NCBI GenBank assembly: GCA_017458865.1
Contig: JAFSZW010000197.1
Coordinates: 1-7,255, forward strand
DNA from: Clostridia bacterium
GTDB taxonomy: Bacteria > Bacillota > Clostridia > Christensenellales > Aristaeellaceae
Direction: 5' to 3'
DNA: 7,255 nucleotides
The position numbers and the translations under genes were made by a program. Numbering within the stretch: the stretch's first letter is position 1; each line of letters starts with the position of its first letter. The notes beneath the pieces were generated by a model that saw only the letters and a program-made list of their open reading frames with translations, was not told the DNA's origin and searched no databases. Shown here in pieces: positions 1 to 6,364 of this stretch.

Positions 1-702
1 CGTGGTTCTGCTCTCAAGGCTCTGGAGTACATCCAGAATGGCGGCACCGATCCGAAGAACGCACCGGAGTGCCAGTGCATCTTCGAGCTCATGGAAGCAG
101 TAGACAGCTACATTCCTGAGCCGCAGCGCGAGACCGACAAGCCGTTCCTGATGCCTGTTGAGGACGTCTTCTCCATCACCGGACGCGGCACTGTCGCTAC
201 CGGCCGTGTTGAGAGCGGCGTTGTCAAGATGAGCGACACCGTTGAGATCGTCGGCCTGCAGGAGAAGTCCCGCAGCACCGTCGTTACCGGTGTTGAAATG
301 TTCCGCAAGCTGCTGGATCAGGCAGAGGCCGGCGACAACATCGGCGTCCTGCTCCGTGGTATCCAGCGCACCGAGATTGAGCGCGGCCAGGTGCTTGCAA
401 AGCCCGGCAGCATTCATCCGCACACCCACTATATCGGCCAGGTGTACGTCCTGACGAAGGAAGAGGGCGGCCGTCATACCCCGTTCTTCAACGGCTATCG
501 TCCGCAGTTCTACTTCCGCACCACCGACGTTACCGGAAGCATCAAGCTGCCGGATGGCGTTGAGATGGTTATGCCGGGCGACAACGTCGATATGGAGTGC
601 CAGCTGATCACCCCGATCGCTATGGATGAGAAACTCCGTTTCGCTATCCGTGAGGGTGGCCGTACGGTAGGTTCCGGCGTCGTTACCAAGATCATCGAGT
701 AA
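1..702 (+). CDS. tuf: Elongation factor Tu, C-terminal 233 residues (5' end outside window)
   Basis: EF-Tu is the GTPase that delivers aminoacyl-tRNA to the ribosomal A site in the cytoplasm. The reading frame is open from base 1 (RGSALKALEY...) and ends at TAA 700-702. The fragment begins near the end of the G domain, at the conserved RGSALKALE segment, and then covers domains II and III. Visible EF-Tu hallmarks are DKPFLMPVEDVFSI and GRGTVATGRVE (start of domain II), GDNIGVLLRGI, KEEGGRHTPFF and YRPQFYFRTTDVTG (domain III), and the terminal REGGRTVGSGVV. About 170 N-terminal residues, including the GTP-binding P-loop, lie upstream of the window. Codon use is strongly biased (CGT/CGC, ATC, AAG), unlike the CGG/AGG/GGA-richer genes downstream, as expected for a very highly expressed gene. 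A strong terminator follows directly, so tuf is the last gene of its transcript. Identity is secure; whether the genome has one or two tuf copies cannot be told. Confidence 0.98.
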   Translation, partial: RGSALKALEYIQNGGTDPKNAPECQCIFELMEAVDSYIPEPQRETDKPFLMPVEDVFSITGRGTVATGRVESGVVKMSDTVEIVGLQEKSRSTVVTGVEMFRKLLDQAEAGDNIGVLLRGIQRTEIERGQVLAKPGSIHPHTHYIGQVYVLTKEEGGRHTPFFNGYRPQFYFRTTDVTGSIKLPDGVEMVMPGDNVDMECQLITPIAMDEKLRFAIREGGRTVGSGVVTKIIE

Positions 703-715
703 TCCGCATGTTTTG

Positions 716-746
716 CGGCCGGCCATTGGCCGGCCGTTTCTTTTTT
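716..746 (+). terminator. Rho-independent terminator of tuf
   Basis: A perfect 9-bp GC-only stem (CGGCCGGCC at 716-724 pairing with GGCCGGCCG at 728-736) closes a 3-nt loop ATT, or 10 bp if the A725-T727 pair forms. It is followed by TTTCTTTTTT (737-746). It starts 14 bases after the tuf stop codon. This is a textbook intrinsic terminator and separates tuf from the downstream genes. Confidence 0.95.
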
Positions 747-778
747 CCGCGGGAGCGGCAATGAAACTGCTGGAATAC

Positions 779-807
779 TTGAAAAAAGCCGTCTGATCAT
801 ATAGAAT
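779..807 (+). promoter_or_regulatory. Predicted sigma-A-type promoter for the ATP-grasp operon
   Basis: TTGAAA at 779-784 (5 of 6 to the -35 consensus) and TAGAAT at 802-807 (5 of 6 to the -10 consensus) are separated by exactly 17 bp. It lies in the gap after the tuf terminator and about 75 bp before the TTG start at 882, giving an expected transcript start near 814-816 and a leader of roughly 65-70 nt. This is a consensus match read by eye; no expression evidence is available. Confidence 0.65.
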
Positions 808-819
808 AATCATGGTTTT

Positions 820-860
820 CTGTGGACAATCACAGCTTTCGGACAGGGATCTGTTCGGGG
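820..860 (+). other. Two tandem small hairpins in the leader of the ATP-grasp operon
   Basis: CTGTG (820-824) pairs with CACAG (831-835) around a 6-nt loop. Immediately after, 837-846 can pair with 851-860 around the loop GGAT; this second stem has a core of GGACAG with CTGTTC and relies on G-U wobbles at several positions. Both sit between the predicted transcript start and the ribosome binding site. The first could equally be a DNA operator (TGTG-N6-CACA dyad). No known riboswitch class is recognised. A regulatory role is inference only. Confidence 0.3.
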
Positions 861-867
861 CTAATAT

Positions 868-872
868 AGGAG
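868..872 (+). promoter_or_regulatory. Ribosome binding site supporting a TTG start
   Basis: AGGAG ends 9 nt before the TTG at 882-884. An in-frame TAG at 867-869 prevents any earlier start in this frame. The later in-frame ATG at 918 has only a weak GGAAAG immediately upstream, so the TTG is the preferred initiation codon. Confidence 0.75.
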
Positions 873-881
873 CGAATTGAC

Positions 882-1886
882 TTGAATATAGCATATGTGC
901 TGAAACGTGCCGGAAAGATGGACTATAAGGCCATGTACAGTACGGCAAAGAAACTGGCGAAAAAGAGCGGGAAGAGCACAGTCTGGCTGATGGCAGATAT
1001 GGCCAGATGCGCCGCCAGATACAATGCGGGATATGTGGACTACAAGATTGCCGAAATGTACCGCCTGACGGACGAGCAGCGGAAAACGCAGATTACGCGC
1101 GGCATTTCCAACAGCATTGTCGCCCGGATGAACGACAAGAAGTTCTGGCATTTTTTCGACAACAAGGATGAGTTCAATCAGCTGTTCTCACAGTATATCC
1201 ACCGGGACTGGATCAGCATGAGGAAAACGGATGCAGCTCAGTTTGCCGAGTTCCTCAAGGGGCGGGGCGACATCATCTGCAAGCCGCTGGACGGATCGAG
1301 CGGCCAGGGCATCATCAAGTGCACGCCGGCGGATTACGGCGATCCTGCAGCACTGTATGACCGGCTGGTGAAGCAGAACATCGGGATTGTCGAGGACTGT
1401 GTGGTCCAGCATGAGGCCATTGCGGCACTCTGCCCGACATCGGTTAACACCATCCGTGTGGCGACGCTCCTCGGCGACAAGCAGGAGGGCATCGTCTATG
1501 CGTACATCCGGATTGGCGGCGGGAAAACCGTTATGGACAATGTCGACTGCGGTGGAATGGCTGCCCCGGTCGATCTTGAGACGGGCGTCATTTCGGGCGT
1601 TGGTGCAAACAAGGCCGGCGAAACCTACGAGTTTCATCCCATGACCAATAAGCGCATTCCGGGCACGCAGATTCCGTACTGGAACGAGGTCCGGCAGATG
1701 TGCCTGGATGCAATGCGTGTAGTGCCGCAGGTCCGGTTCGTGGCCTGGGATGTGGCCATCACCAAAGACGGGCCCATCTTTATTGAAGGAAATTCCTTCC
1801 CGAGCCATGCCATTCCGCAGTTTGCAGCGCATTTCCCGGACGGTATCGGGATTCTGCCTCGGTTTGAGGCGTTCATAGACTTATGA
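882..1886 (+). CDS. ATP-grasp protein, sugar-transfer-associated type (334 aa)
   Basis: The protein resembles the sugar-transfer-associated ATP-grasp family (ATPgrasp_ST, PF14397). ATP-grasp enzymes join a carboxylate to an amine or thiol through an acyl-phosphate; the substrate of this family is not established. A basic N-terminal region (about 1-110, no signal peptide or membrane segment) precedes the ATP-grasp fold. K134 in IICKPLDG and the glycine-rich loop GSSGQG (138-143) fit nucleotide binding. QHE (176-178), SVNTIR (187-192), DNVDCGG (219-225) and the C-terminal AWD...FIEGNSFP (288-307), with E302 and N304 as likely metal ligands, are typical of the fold, so the active site looks intact. 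TTG start chosen from the AGGAG at 868-872; ATG 918 would shorten the protein by 12 residues. Its stop overlaps the next start by 4 bp (ATGA), indicating translational coupling. The usual polysaccharide-synthesis neighbours are not seen here. Family call good, function unknown. Confidence 0.85.
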   Translation: MNIAYVLKRAGKMDYKAMYSTAKKLAKKSGKSTVWLMADMARCAARYNAGYVDYKIAEMYRLTDEQRKTQITRGISNSIVARMNDKKFWHFFDNKDEFNQLFSQYIHRDWISMRKTDAAQFAEFLKGRGDIICKPLDGSSGQGIIKCTPADYGDPAALYDRLVKQNIGIVEDCVVQHEAIAALCPTSVNTIRVATLLGDKQEGIVYAYIRIGGGKTVMDNVDCGGMAAPVDLETGVISGVGANKAGETYEFHPMTNKRIPGTQIPYWNEVRQMCLDAMRVVPQVRFVAWDVAITKDGPIFIEGNSFPSHAIPQFAAHFPDGIGILPRFEAFIDL

Positions 1887-2776
1887 TCTGCAAAGCCTGT
1901 CCCAGGAAATGCGGTGCAGAGCGGACGGAAACGGCAGGCGCTGGCTTTTGCGGCCAGGGACTCCGGCCCCGGGTGGCGCGCGCGGCACTGCATCTGTGGG
2001 AAGAGCCCTGCATCAGCGGAAAACGGGGCAGTGGTGCCATCTTCTTTTCAGGCTGCACGCTCAAGTGCGTGTTCTGTCAGAATGCGGAAATCAGCCACGG
2101 CGGGAAGGGCATCGAGATTCCAGTGGAACGCCTGGCGGAGATTATGGAAGAACTTGAGGCACAGGGTGCGGAAACCATCAACCTGGTGACCGCGGGGCAT
2201 TTTACCGGCGCTCTTCTGCAGGCATTCCGCCAGTATCGGCCGCATGTGCCGGTTGTGTACAACAGCAGCGGATATGAGAGCGTTGAGGTGCTCAGGGCGC
2301 TGGAGGGATATGTGGATGTCTACCTGCCGGACCTCAAGACGCTTGACAGCAGGATGAGCGGCCGCCTGTTTGGCGCGACGGACTACCCGGATACGGCCAG
2401 GCAGGCAATCCTTGAGATGGTGCGCCAGACGGGGCCTGCTGTTTACCAGGCAGACGGGATCATGCGCCGGGGGACCCTAATCCGCCATCTGGTTTTACCG
2501 GGGATGACCACAGACAGCATGCAGGTGCTCAACTGGATCTATGAGCACTGCGAAAATGTGCCGGTTTCCCTGATGGGACAGTATGTGCCCTGCGGCGAGG
2601 CGGTCCATATTCATGGGCTAGACCGGCGTCTGCGCAGGCAGGAATATGAACGGGTACTGGCACATATGCAGGCGCTGGGACTGCCCGGGTATTATCAGGA
2701 AAAAGGCGCCGATGAGCGCTCATTTATACCCCTGTTCGATGGAACGGGCGTAGAAAGGATTGAGGACCATGTTTGA
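1883..2776 (+). CDS. PflX-type radical SAM protein (COG1313, 297 aa)
   Basis: This is a radical S-adenosylmethionine iron-sulfur protein of the COG1313 (PflX) group, related by name to pyruvate formate-lyase activases but without a proven substrate. The core motif CTLKCVFC supplies C58, C62 and C65 for the [4Fe-4S] cluster that cleaves SAM. The N terminus has a family-typical cysteine set (C3, C6, C10 and C23, in CKACPRKC and GFCG) that could hold a second metal site. Further family blocks are INLVTAGHF (99-107), VYNSSGYE (125-132), VDVYLPDLK (144-152), RGTLIRHLVLPG (196-207) and VSLMGQYVPC (228-237). Length is normal and no truncation is visible. The ATG at 1883 overlaps the stop of the ATP-grasp gene and gives the expected N-terminal CxxC. 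Where relatives, from memory, read NLVTPTH, this one reads NLVTAGH. No glycyl radical enzyme is encoded nearby, so an activase role is unsupported here. Family certain, reaction unknown. Confidence 0.9.
   Translation: MICKACPRKCGAERTETAGAGFCGQGLRPRVARAALHLWEEPCISGKRGSGAIFFSGCTLKCVFCQNAEISHGGKGIEIPVERLAEIMEELEAQGAETINLVTAGHFTGALLQAFRQYRPHVPVVYNSSGYESVEVLRALEGYVDVYLPDLKTLDSRMSGRLFGATDYPDTARQAILEMVRQTGPAVYQADGIMRRGTLIRHLVLPGMTTDSMQVLNWIYEHCENVPVSLMGQYVPCGEAVHIHGLDRRLRRQEYERVLAHMQALGLPGYYQEKGADERSFIPLFDGTGVERIEDHV
2754..2759 (+). promoter_or_regulatory. Ribosome binding site deciding the epimerase start
   Basis: AAAGGA ends 9 nt before ATG 2769. An in-frame TTG at 2760 would abut this element with no spacing, so ATG 2769 is preferred. 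The site lies inside the end of the upstream radical SAM gene. Confidence 0.65.
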
Positions 2777-3725
2777 AGTTGGCAAAGCGGTAAATGAAAT
2801 CAGCGGCATGGATGAGGTCATCATGTCCGGCGCCGGCCACGAGGTACGCATCCTGCCGCAGGCCGGGTTTAACGTCTATTACTGGCACTATAACGACGAG
2901 GAAGTGCTGATGAAACCGGTGGATATCATGCAGATTGGAACGAAGTATGGTATCCCGATTCTGTTCCCGACACCGAACCGGATTGAGGACGGTGTGTTTC
3001 TCTGGAAGGGCAAAACCTACGAGATGAACAAGCGCGGGGAGCGAGTCAAGATCCATGGACTGGTCAAGGATGAGCCATTTACCGTGACCTGTCTTGAGGC
3101 AAATGCTGATGCTGCAGTCTGCGAGGCGTGCATCCGGATTCATCTGGCGGATGATCTGTATGTGGCATATCCGTTCCCGTGCACGCTTGTTGTTCGCTAC
3201 ACGCTGACAGAGGCCGGCCTTCACATGGATATGTCCGTCACGAATGACGGCATAGAGGAGATGCCGTTTGGCTTTGCGGTCCATCCGTACTTCTCCAAGC
3301 ACGGGGATGCCTCCAAAGTGTATCTGAACGTGCCGGTGAAGCGTGTCTATGAGACGGATGAGGAGCTCATTCCCTCCGGACGGATTTATGAGATGGATCC
3401 CTCAAAGCGCCCGGATGGCGAAGGGCACAGCGTGGACAGCCTCTATCTTGACAACGTGTTCCGCGGCATGAGCGAGGACGCTGAGTCGACCGTTGACTGG
3501 GCCAATTTCCGGCTTCATATCGTATCGTCCGACTGTTACCGCAATGTGGTTGTCTTTACGCCGCATAATCGTCCGGGATTCTGCATTGAGCCGCAGACCT
3601 GCTCGACGAACAGCATTAACCTGTATTCCCGCGGCCTGATAGATGAGAGCGGTCTGCTGATTCTGCAGCCGGGACAGACCTTTACCAGCTGGGTCGACTA
3701 CCGTATTGAGCCCTTGAATGCCTGA
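2769..3725 (+). CDS. Aldose 1-epimerase (GalM-like) family protein (318 aa)
   Basis: Members of this family (COG2017) interconvert alpha and beta anomers of aldoses or bind related hexose phosphates in the cytoplasm. The family signatures are in order: GIPILFPTPNRI (61-72), KIHGLV (94-99), FGFAVHPYF (167-175), LDNVF (227-231) and FCIEPQT (271-277). By comparison with GalM, H172 is the likely acid, E274 the likely base, and N70-R71, H96 and D228 sugar contacts; all are present, so the protein is probably active. There is no signal peptide. The start is ATG 2769, with AAAGGA 9 nt upstream; it overlaps the radical SAM gene by 8 bp, so the two are likely translated together. A TTG at 2760 would add three residues but has no properly spaced ribosome binding site. 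Whether the substrate is galactose, glucose, or a phosphorylated or modified sugar cannot be read from the sequence. Confidence 0.9.
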   Translation: MFEVGKAVNEISGMDEVIMSGAGHEVRILPQAGFNVYYWHYNDEEVLMKPVDIMQIGTKYGIPILFPTPNRIEDGVFLWKGKTYEMNKRGERVKIHGLVKDEPFTVTCLEANADAAVCEACIRIHLADDLYVAYPFPCTLVVRYTLTEAGLHMDMSVTNDGIEEMPFGFAVHPYFSKHGDASKVYLNVPVKRVYETDEELIPSGRIYEMDPSKRPDGEGHSVDSLYLDNVFRGMSEDAESTVDWANFRLHIVSSDCYRNVVVFTPHNRPGFCIEPQTCSTNSINLYSRGLIDESGLLILQPGQTFTSWVDYRIEPLNA

Positions 3726-3799
3726 ACCCCGTATTTTCCAGAAATTCAGGGCAGCGAAGCTGTCTCAGAAATTACGCAGCGCATTAGGAGGAGGCAAAA
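3726..3799 (+). other. Spacer before pyruvate kinase with strong Shine-Dalgarno
   Basis: This 74-bp spacer ends in AGGAGGAGG (3786-3794), an unusually strong ribosome binding site with 5-8 nt to ATG 3800. A small stem (3749-3755 with 3759-3765, loop GAA, two or more G-U pairs) and an 8-bp direct repeat CAGAAATT (3739-3746 and 3766-3773) are also present. There is no U-tract, so no terminator, and I find no well-spaced -35/-10 pair. Read-through from the epimerase gene is plausible. Confidence 0.5.
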
Positions 3800-5566
3800 A
3801 TGATCCGCAAGACTAAGATCGTCTGTACCATCGGTCCGGCGACGGACAGTGAGGAAATGATTGGCCGGCTTATGGATGCCGGCATGAATGTATGCCGCCT
3901 GAACATGTCCCATGGGTCTTATGAGGAGCATGGACGGAGAATCGAGCTCATCAAGCGTCTTCGCGAGGAGAAGAAGATTCCGGTAGCCATCATGCTCGAT
4001 ACCAAGGGCCCTGAGGTGCGCACGAAGACGCTCAGGGAGAACAAGGTCACGCTCAACCCCGGACAGGAATTTGTCCTGACAACGCGCGAGGTGGAAGGGG
4101 ATGCAGGTGAGGTCGGCATCACCTATGACCGCCTGCCGCAACTGCTGAGCGCGGGCGACCGGCTGAGCATAGATGACGGCCTGCTGTCCATGGTTGTGCA
4201 GCGCGTGGAAAACGGAACGGACATTGTCTGCCAGGTGCTCAACGGCGGCGTGCTCGGTGAGCGCAAGGGCATCTCTGTCCCGGATGTGGATCTTGAGATG
4301 CCGTCAATCGGCGATAAGGACCGCGGGGATATCCTCTTTGGCATTGAAAAGGGCATTGACCTGATTGCCGCCTCGTTTGTCTGCCGTGCATCGGATGTGC
4401 TTACCATCCGCAAGCTGTGCGCGGATAACGGCGGCAGCGGCGTCAAAATCTTTTCGAAGATTGAAAACCGGATGGGCGTCAACAACTTTGACCAGATTCT
4501 CAAAGTATCGGACGGCATAATGGTTGCCCGCGGTGACCTGGGCGTTGAGGTCGATATGGAAGAGGTGCCGGTGCTGCAGAAACAGTTCATCCACAAGTGC
4601 AATGTTGCAGCCAAACCGGTTATTACAGCCACACAGATGCTCGACTCCATGATCCGCAATCCGCGCCCGACGCGTGCTGAGGCCAGTGATGTGGCGAACG
4701 CGATCATAGACGGCACGGATGCCATCATGCTCTCCGGCGAGACGGCGGCGGGCAAGTACCCGGTTGAGGCCGTCAATACCATGGTGCGCATTGCGTCCTA
4801 CATTGAAACGCACCAGCACCACAACAACTCCTATAAGCTGCAGCAGGAGACGCTGCGCAACGATTCCGTCCATACGGTGGCCAACGCAGTATCCTACTCC
4901 TGCTGCCAGATGGCCAGCGACCTGAATGCGGCGGCCATCATTACGCCGAGCAATTCGGGCACCACGGCCCGGATGGTTGCGCGTTTCCGCCCAGGCTGTC
5001 CGGTCATTGCGCCGACGCCCAATGAGCAGGCATACCATCAGCTGGGCCTCTCCTATGGCGTCATCCCGGCGCACATGGAAATGAGCGGCGATACCGACTC
5101 CCTGATCAACGCGGCCGTCGCAGCGGCTGAGGCATCCGGCTACGTGCATCCGGGCGATATAGCCATCATATCTGCCGGCGTACCGACCGGTGTATCTGGC
5201 ACGACGAACCTGATCAAGGCGCACATCGTCGGTGATGTGCTGCTGCGGGGCATCGGCATAGGTGAGGGAAAGGCAAGCGGAACGGCGTGCATTGTCAATA
5301 CACTGTCAGATCTTGAGAGCGATTTCAGACCGGGGAATGTCGTCGTGACCAAGATGACGACGAGCGAAATGCTGCCGTACCTGCGCCAGGCATCTGCCGT
5401 GATCGTGGAGAGCACGGACAGGGAATGCCATGCGGCCATCACCTGTCTCGCGCTGGGGATTCCGCTTTTTATGGACCGCACGGAGCAGGCGGTGCATATG
5501 ATCAAGCCGGGCATGTCCGTAACCGTAGATGCCGACAAGGGATTCCTTTACAACGGCGTCGTTTAA
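3800..5566 (+). CDS. pyk: Pyruvate kinase with C-terminal PEP-utiliser-like domain (588 aa)
   Basis: It catalyses the last glycolytic step, phosphoenolpyruvate plus ADP to pyruvate plus ATP, in the cytoplasm. The catalytic barrel contains KTKIVCTIGPA (4-14), CRLNMSHG (32-39, with R33, N35 and S37), MLDTKGPEVRT (65-75), KIENRMG (220-226), ARGDLGVE (243-250) and the signature VITATQMLDSMI...PTRAEASDVANAI. The B domain spans roughly 72-167 and the regulatory C domain about 355-475. Residues 480-588 form the extra domain found in many Bacillota enzymes (the Geobacillus stearothermophilus enzyme is about 587 aa); its conserved histidine is present at H544 (ECHAA). Glutamate at position 72 (TKGPEVRT, equivalent to rabbit muscle E117) predicts dependence on K+, whereas independent enzymes carry lysine. 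The start is fixed by AGGAGGAGG just upstream. It follows the epimerase gene by 74 bp. All key residues are present and the identity is secure. Confidence 0.98.
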   Translation: MIRKTKIVCTIGPATDSEEMIGRLMDAGMNVCRLNMSHGSYEEHGRRIELIKRLREEKKIPVAIMLDTKGPEVRTKTLRENKVTLNPGQEFVLTTREVEGDAGEVGITYDRLPQLLSAGDRLSIDDGLLSMVVQRVENGTDIVCQVLNGGVLGERKGISVPDVDLEMPSIGDKDRGDILFGIEKGIDLIAASFVCRASDVLTIRKLCADNGGSGVKIFSKIENRMGVNNFDQILKVSDGIMVARGDLGVEVDMEEVPVLQKQFIHKCNVAAKPVITATQMLDSMIRNPRPTRAEASDVANAIIDGTDAIMLSGETAAGKYPVEAVNTMVRIASYIETHQHHNNSYKLQQETLRNDSVHTVANAVSYSCCQMASDLNAAAIITPSNSGTTARMVARFRPGCPVIAPTPNEQAYHQLGLSYGVIPAHMEMSGDTDSLINAAVAAAEASGYVHPGDIAIISAGVPTGVSGTTNLIKAHIVGDVLLRGIGIGEGKASGTACIVNTLSDLESDFRPGNVVVTKMTTSEMLPYLRQASAVIVESTDRECHAAITCLALGIPLFMDRTEQAVHMIKPGMSVTVDADKGFLYNGVV

Positions 5567-5595
5567 CCGGCGGGGCTGACTGCAGCAGAGGCCGG
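5567..5595 (+). other. Nested inverted repeat after pyruvate kinase
   Basis: CCGGC (5567-5571) pairs with GCCGG (5591-5595), and inside it GCTG (5575-5578) pairs with CAGC (5583-5586) around the loop ACTG, leaving an asymmetric internal loop (GGG against AGAG). It starts immediately after the pyk stop codon. There is no following T-run, so it is not a standard intrinsic terminator; a 3'-end stabiliser or weak terminator is possible. The rest of the gap up to 5673 shows only the ribosome binding site GTGAGG at 5661-5666. Confidence 0.35.
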
Positions 5596-5673
5596 GAATA
5601 TGGATCAGGCCCGTCGGGGACGTGGGAATCATTTCTATCACCCCCGGGCATACGGATCCAGTGAGGTGTGCTT

Positions 5674-6360
5674 ATGTATTACTATGATCCAACGTATATT
5701 CTGATTGTAATCGGCTTCGTCATTGCACTCGCTGCGCAGGGGATTGTGAAAAGCGCCTTTGCGAAGTGGTCAGATGTGCGGAGCCGGACAGGAATGACCG
5801 GACGGGAGGTCGCAAGGCGCATCCTGGATGCCGGCGGGATGCAGGATGTGCCCATTGAACGGGTCGCCGGCAGCATGACGGATCACTATGATCCGGAGGA
5901 AAATGTGCTGCGTCTTTCCGATACGGTTTATAATGTGGACAGTGTGGCAGCCATTGGCGTGGCGGCGCACGAGTGCGGACATGCACTGCAGGATAAGGAG
6001 GCGTATTTCCCGCTTCGTTTCCGCAGCACGCTGGTACCTGTTGCCAATATCGGCTCGCAGGCCGCGATTCCGCTCTTTATTGCCGGCATGTTCTTTTCCT
6101 TTGAACCGCTGCAGAAGATCGGCATTTACTGCTTTTTCTTTGCAGTCCTGTTTTACATGGTGACCCTTCCGGTAGAATTCAACGCATCAAGGCGCGCCAT
6201 TGCCATTCTTGGGAATGGCGTCATACCGGAGGATGAACTGAAAGGGGTCAGGCATGTGCTGACCGCGGCTGCCATGACGTATGTGGCATCTGCGCTGCAG
6301 GCAGTGCTGCAGCTTGCGCGGCTGATTCTCCTTTCCAGATCAAACCGCAGAAGGGATTGA
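5674..6360 (+). CDS. Membrane zinc metallopeptidase, YugP/Zn_peptidase_2 family (228 aa)
   Basis: This is a predicted integral-membrane zinc-dependent protease of the YugP family (PF04298). The signature HECGH is at 99-103 (H99 and H103 zinc ligands, E100 catalytic), and E168 in LPVEFNASRRA is the likely third ligand. Hydrophobic segments at about 7-24, 120-141, 148-166 and 195-220 indicate three to four membrane helices, with the short basic tail SRSNRRRD at the end. Family-typical blocks YYYDPTYILI at the N terminus, GMTGREVARRIL and DHYDPEENVLRLS are all present. ATG 5674 is chosen because GTGAGG (5661-5666) lies 7 nt upstream; an in-frame GTG at 5668 is too close to it. Only 4 bp separate its stop from whiA, so the two are probably cotranscribed. 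The substrate of this family is not known to me. Confidence 0.92.
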   Translation: MYYYDPTYILIVIGFVIALAAQGIVKSAFAKWSDVRSRTGMTGREVARRILDAGGMQDVPIERVAGSMTDHYDPEENVLRLSDTVYNVDSVAAIGVAAHECGHALQDKEAYFPLRFRSTLVPVANIGSQAAIPLFIAGMFFSFEPLQKIGIYCFFFAVLFYMVTLPVEFNASRRAIAILGNGVIPEDELKGVRHVLTAAAMTYVASALQAVLQLARLILLSRSNRRRD

Positions 6361-6364
6361 GGGA

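Noticed and set aside
717..735. Two GGCCGGCC copies looked at as a possible recombination or attachment site
   Set aside because: They are the two arms of the terminator stem, and the following T-run explains them fully.
1188..1832. 214-codon - strand open frame opposite the ATP-grasp gene
   Set aside because: Shadow of a well-supported gene; no ribosome binding site or domain recognised.
2724..3302. 192-codon - strand open frame opposite the epimerase gene
   Set aside because: Shadow frame over conserved GalM motifs; no recognisable product.
3739..3773. 8-bp direct repeat CAGAAATT before pyruvate kinase as a regulator binding pair
   Set aside because: Only two short copies, 27 bp apart, with no promoter identified nearby; chance is a sufficient explanation.
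4123..4791. Second long - strand open frame (222 codons) inside pyruvate kinase
   Set aside because: Antisense to conserved pyk catalytic sequence, low-complexity Ser/Arg/Thr composition, no family features.
4304..5224. Long open frame (306 codons) on the - strand inside pyruvate kinase
   Set aside because: It lies wholly antisense to a clear pyk gene; its Arg/Gly/His-rich product has no recognisable domain and results from codon bias of the + strand gene.
5600..5704. Short + strand ORF between pyruvate kinase and the zinc peptidase (34 residues)
   Set aside because: No Shine-Dalgarno at a proper distance, composition looks random, and it runs into the peptidase gene in another frame.
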